From positions 43,207,115 to 43,271,114 of the forward strand of contig NC_045138.2 in assembly GCF_008831285.2 (NCBI RefSeq): DNA of 64,000 nucleotides, given 5' to 3'. Position 1 is the first letter of the stretch, and each line of letters begins with the position of its first letter. The notes under the pieces are model-generated. The model did not search any database. It was given only the letters and a program-made list of their open reading frames with translations, and had not been told where the DNA came from. This document shows, in pieces, positions 59,811 through 64,000 of this stretch. Both the position numbers and the translations under genes were made by a program. The stretch comes from Nymphaea colorata. Its lineage: Eukaryota; Streptophyta; Magnoliopsida; Nymphaeales; Nymphaeaceae.

Positions 59811-59859
59811 AAAATTTGTCACACCTGGACCCGCTCCCCACACCCATGTGACAAATTTT
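59811..59859. repeat. Perfect 13-bp inverted repeat (hairpin)
   Basis: AAAATTTGTCACA at 59811-59823 and TGTGACAAATTTT at 59847-59859 are exact inverted copies around a 23-base C-rich loop. No protein-coding context. Possibly a very short MITE or a solo end. Confidence 0.85.
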
Positions 59860-60599
59860 GACCTTATTTAGCTCACAAATATGGATGTCTCAATGGGGAT
59901 AACAGAAAGCCATTTATATTGCAATGTCTTTTTTTTTATAACAGTGAGGTTTGCTGCAAACAACTCTAATACATTTTCCAGTTATCGAGTAAGTGGACTG
60001 AAGTATTTTCCTGAAAATTTGTTCCAGGATGGGCCCTATTGTCCCTTAGGATCAATTAGAATACCCACCGAATTTTACATTACCAGGACAAGCATTGAAA
60101 CTACAGCAAGTCAAGACAAGCATACCAGGCCCCACCACATATAATTTAAATGAGAACAACCGACAGAGTGACAGATAATTTCCAACCCAAAAGAAATGGT
60201 TCAACCAAATACTGAAATGTTTACCCATTTTTCAACTAGAGGACAAGGTAAATAATTTTCTGAAGTTGTCCTTCATTCTTAGCTTTGCCTGGCGTTCTTC
60301 ATAAGATGCTGCACAAGAAAAAAAAAAAAAGTAAAATGACAAATGAAAGAAAAGAGGAATTATCTAAAGATTCCAAGCATCAAATTTCCTTGAATTGCCA
60401 CAGTTGAATATGAGCAGAAAACATAGAAGAAGGAATAGAAAGATGCTGCAATGTTGGGGTGGCAAAAATATAAACAAACCCCCAGCCCTAAACTTTATTG
60501 AGTACATATTTTTACACCAATCACTAAACAAGAATGTCTCAACAGGAAAAATTACAAAGTTTGCCATTAATGAAGAACAATGAACATGCCCAAACATAT

Positions 60600-62900
60600 T
60601 GTGATGAATTGGGTTAGGCGTGGATCTGGATCTGATCTAGATACATAACCAAGTCTGTTTAACACCCTCCCTCAAGCTGTGCATCGTCCTTGATAACAAA
60701 CAACTTGGTCTTCAACAACCTATCAATCCTTTTGTGAATAAGCCGACCACTTGATTTTCCATCTTCACATGGTGTATTGGTGTGGTTCTATCTCCCTTAA
60801 TTGAACCTTCTGTCATACAAAATTCTGATCAATTTCAATATATTTTGTTCGGTTGTGCTGAATGGGATTAAAAGAAATGCTGATTGCACTTTGGATATCA
60901 CATAGAAGTATAGACTATGCTATGACCTCTTCTATATCACTCAATAGGTGTCTAATTCAAGTAACCTCTCCTGTCCCTACTGCCATCTAAGTCACATGGG
61001 TACTTCAGTAAGGTCCACGTACCCGTGTCGCCGTATCCATACCCAAAATGGGTACTTGGACGCACTTGGGTACCTTTATATTCAAACTGACTAATTTTAC
61101 TTTGATTTAATTTTTTCCACCTTCCTTTTCATTCTATTCTTAGAATTATTGTTCATTAACATATAATGTTTTTATTTGCTAAAATGTTGCTTTCATTTTG
61201 ATTTTTTTGTGTTATTTTGCATATATACATACATATATCCTGCCGTACCCCATACCCACATTTTTTAAAGTTATCGTGTCCGTACCCATATCTCTGTACC
61301 CGTACCCATGTGACTTAGACTGCCATTGATCTGCTTTTGTACTTGCATGTGTGACTGCTTTTTGTTTCCTACTATTCCAGGATACTAGATTATTTCCAAT
61401 GAAAACACACTAATCATAAACATATTGTCTCTCATATGTATCTCCAACCCAATCCGCATCTGTATAAGGAGCTCATAGCCTTGATTTCACATGTATTTCT
61501 CCAATAGACAAACCCGTTGCCTATGGTTCCTTTTAAATAACGTAACATATGCTTCACAGCCTCCATGTGACCCTCTCTTGGAGAATGCATAAATTGAGAA
61601 ACCTGATTGACAACATAAACGATATCATCTCTAATAAAAGTTAGATACTGTAGCATACTTCAGTATCGTATAGGATCAACACAAAGTTCTCCATCTTCAG
61701 AACTCAACATCTGTACAATATGCTCAGGGTATTAACTGGCTTGCAATTTGACATTCCTGCTCTTTCTAGAAGATCTACAGTGTACTTCTGCTACATAAGA
61801 GTTAACGTCACTCTTTGTCTGTCAACTTCTATACCCAGAAAATACCTTAAGTGTCCTAAGTCCTTCATCTAGAAGGTATTTATTAAGATATGCTTAACCT
61901 TATGCATGTTCTCATCAAAATTTCTAAGAATAATGGTAATAATAGCTGCCTGTTGATAAATGAAAAGACAGTGATCTAGAGATAGATCACTTGCTAAAAC
62001 CAAAAATTTTTATTTGTGAGAAACTTTTAAACCATGGACGAGATGCTTGCTTTAGTCCATATAAGGACTTTCTTAGTTTGCACACCTAGAGCCTAGGGTC
62101 CTTTTCAGCGTATTTAGGGGGTTGTTCCATATAAACTTCTTCCAAATCTCTATGTAAAAAGTCATTTTTGACATCTATCTGACTCAGCTTCCATCCTAAG
62201 TCTACTACCAAAGACACAATTACTGGAATGGTACCCATCTTCACCACTACGCTAAAAGTTTCATCATAGTCTTCACCATACCATTGCGTGGAACCATAAG
62301 CCACAAGACAAGCCTCATATTTTTCAATACTCCCATCAGATTTATACTTTATTTTACAAACTCATTTACAGCCAACTACATTCTTCCCTTTCGGTCATGG
62401 AACACTTCCCAAGTACGACATTCTTGAAGGGCTTCTATATCCTCATTCATTGCCGCAGTGGGATTGAGTAGCCTGACTGAAACAAGTCGGCCCACTCTGC
62501 TTTGTGAGTTGAGAAATAAATATATGAAAGTCAAGGGAAAAGGTATCGTAGCTCACCCAATGATTAGGATGTCTCACCCATACTGATTTATAAATAGAAT
62601 CACTAGTAGTAGCTTCTACATTTGCTTGTTTTGTATCTCCGTGTTTCCTAGTGTAAACTTGTCCAGAAAAGCGTTTCTGATATGATGCTACATTTGTTGG
62701 AATGTCGTCCTGATCCGACTGTTGGGTTAATCATGTCTACGGCCAACTCTGAATGCTCCGACTTTCTCCAAATCAAATGCTTAGGCTGCTATGTGTGATC
62801 TATGGCTGCCGTCATGCCTGCATCTATTATAATTATGACTAAATTCCCTCATGGTCTTAATCTGATTTGCATGCTTTTAAGAATTTCGGAATCGGCAAGT
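60600..62900 (-). pseudogene. Ty1/copia pol remnant, minus strand, with nested MITE
   Basis: Minus strand from about 62700: IN-RT linker (RFSGQVYTRKHGDT, then SVWVRHPNHWVSYDTFS), RT start (NEDIEALQECRTWEVF), RT at 62304-62086 (YGEDYDETFSVVVKM, LSQIDVKNDFLHRDLEEVYM), and connection/RNase H at 61656-61432 (VNQVSQFMHSPREGHMEAVK, LRYLKGTIGNG). RNase H continues beyond the MITE at 60980-60720 (ISISFNPIQHNRTKYIEIDQ). A TTGAGGGAGGGTG polypurine tract lies near 60665-60677, followed by an LTR-like TGTTAAACAGAC. Stops are numerous. Confidence 0.87.
60987..61318. mobile_element. 332-bp MITE with perfect 8-bp target duplication
   Basis: Inverted termini CTAAGTCACATGGGTAC and GTACCCATGTGACTTAG are perfect over 17 bp. 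They are flanked by ACTGCCAT at 60979-60986 and 61319-61326, identical. It interrupts the copia RNase H. Termini are rich in GGGTAC words, the centre is AT-rich, and there is no ORF. The 8-bp duplication suggests hAT-like mobilisation. Confidence 0.93.
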
Positions 62901-63294
62901 TCTCCGTCACAATTTCAATAAGTTTTGTACCCCTACAGAAACTGTTTGAAAACACAATTTGTATAACTCAAGGTCTAAAGAACTTCTTGTAAATGTATAT
63001 TCTTGTCTCCATCACAAACTTTGAGAATAGATTTGAATATACCCTGTTTTCTAATTCTGGCTGCCAGTAGTGAATTTTAAATATGTTCAAATTCAGCCAT
63101 TAAGGACCATGAGCAGATATGGGTCCGAACCAGATCCAGGTCTGGGTTGTTTGGCCTCAATCTGGAGATCTGACTTGTTTAGATTGAGAACAGGCCAGAG
63201 CTGGTCAATGGCCATTTCAGGCCAGATATGAATCCGACTAGCATCATGAGCCTGGTTTCAGCATTTCTGGTAAAATTGTTTTAGATCAGCATAA

Positions 63295-63910
63295 CAGATA
63301 TCGCAATATTTTCGAAAATATTGTGATATTAACGTCAAAAATCAGAAAAAAGAAAAAAGGGAGAAAATTGCGATATTTGAAAAGATAGCGGAAAAAATAT
63401 TTATCACACTTTTTTTCGTTATTTTTTTTATTTTTTCACGATTTTTTCATTTTTCTATTTTTTGCATTGATATTATCATGGATTTAAATATAAACTTAAA
63501 CTAAATTGCTTTCATCATTTTTATTATCATTAAAGCATTCATTTTATCACCTTTATATAGTTTTATTCATGTTGTCCTATTAGTTTCTCATTTATTTCAT
63601 TCATTGTCACAAAAAACGTGTCTTCTAAAAAAAAAATGCGTATAATACGCCATAAAATAGTCAGCCAAATAAAACGTGAAAAAAAAGCGTCTTTTTTTTA
63701 AAAAACACATAAAATAAAAAACGTGAAAAAATGCATATTATATGCGTATTATACACATTTTTTGGTGTCTTTTCATATCTTTTATGATTTTTTATTTTTT
63801 CATAATTTTCAGGATTTATTAAATGTTTTAAATTTTTAAAAAATTTGCTAAGATTTTCCCAAGATATTCCCAAGATGTACAACTTTGCCGTATTATACCT
63901 GAGAAATTCC
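63295..63910 (+). repeat. AT-rich dispersed repeat, copy 3
   Basis: The start is CGCAATATTTTCGAAAATAT, parallel to the copy at 8085, with shared stretches to about 63600. Beyond that it carries extra A/T-rich sequence with CGTATTATAC-type words to about 63910. No coding capacity. Confidence 0.75.
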
Positions 63911-63933
63911 TTGCCGTATAATATCTGTACAGG

Positions 63934-64000
63934 CTATGTCACACGGGTACTCCTCCGTATGGTACCGGTACGACACGGGTATCGATACGGGGTTGGGTAC
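63934..64000. mobile_element. Start of a second CTA-GTCAC MITE, cut by window end
   Basis: CTATGTCACACGGGTACT at 63934 resembles the terminus of the MITE at 60987 and is followed by GGTACCGGTACGACACGGG-type words. The right end lies outside the window. Confidence 0.55.

Larger units (their letters stand above)
58581..60599. other. AT-rich intergenic sequence
   Basis: No credible gene. It contains CA microsatellites (59709-59733 and 59760-59779, each preceded by the same ACATAACAAATGATA word) and the hairpin at 59811-59859. Confidence 0.4.

Overview
This is plant nuclear DNA, almost certainly from a flowering plant. The evidence is an intact F-box gene of angiosperm type with an intron in its 5' UTR, surrounded by plant transposable elements: an L1-type LINE, Ty1/copia and Ty3/gypsy chromovirus remnants, a CACTA (En/Spm) element, a PIF/Harbinger element and hAT-type MITEs. 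I cannot name the species. Apart from one host gene and the small genes carried by the Harbinger element, nearly all coding sequence here is decayed transposon.

Layout. 0.3-10.2 kb: a minus-strand LINE lies between two copies of a roughly 0.6-kb direct repeat. It was later hit by a 5'-truncated gypsy chromovirus (2584-4951, itself flanked by a 163-bp duplication of LINE sequence), a hAT-type MITE (7375-7841, 8-bp target duplication) and an AT-rich dispersed repeat. 11.3-13.5 kb: the host F-box/kelch-type gene, minus strand. 14.6-15.6 kb: a copia gag remnant, cut at 15591 by the apparent end of a CACTA element that runs to about 22.2 kb (TNP2, DUF4216 and En/Spm-type C-terminal remnants, minus strand, with internal tandem duplications). 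22,553-26,958: a complete PIF/Harbinger element with TTA target duplications. 27,905-29,041: a 1.1-kb hAT-like non-autonomous element. 30.1-33.35 kb: copia pol and LTR, possibly the other half of the 14.6-kb copia. 33,626-36,712: a 3.1-kb solo LTR with a perfect GCTAT target duplication. 37-39.2 kb: minus-strand copia. 39.6-40.4 kb: a tandem array of about 114-bp units. 42.8-43.4 kb: a broken Gly/Asn/Met-rich reading frame. 43.6-48.0 kb: the best preserved copia, with an amber codon and a deleted RT core. 48.2-49.2 kb: a degenerate 45-bp minisatellite. 54.5-56.6 kb: copia with a duplicated RT core. 60.6-62.9 kb: minus-strand copia carrying a 332-bp MITE with a perfect 8-bp target duplication.

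The most interesting object is the Harbinger element. Reading down the minus strand it has a Myb/SANT-like DNA-binding module, a DDE transposase, and then an intact 108-residue ORF with an RNase H1/caulimovirus viroplasmin-type hybrid-binding domain and a C-terminal membrane anchor. I predict four introns. With them, the SANT module reads in frame into the transposase, and the transposase stop overlaps the start of the hybrid-binding ORF as ATGA. The transposase carries a frameshift and a nonsense codon, whereas the third ORF has no lesion. I know of no Harbinger element described with this third gene, but I could not run a search.
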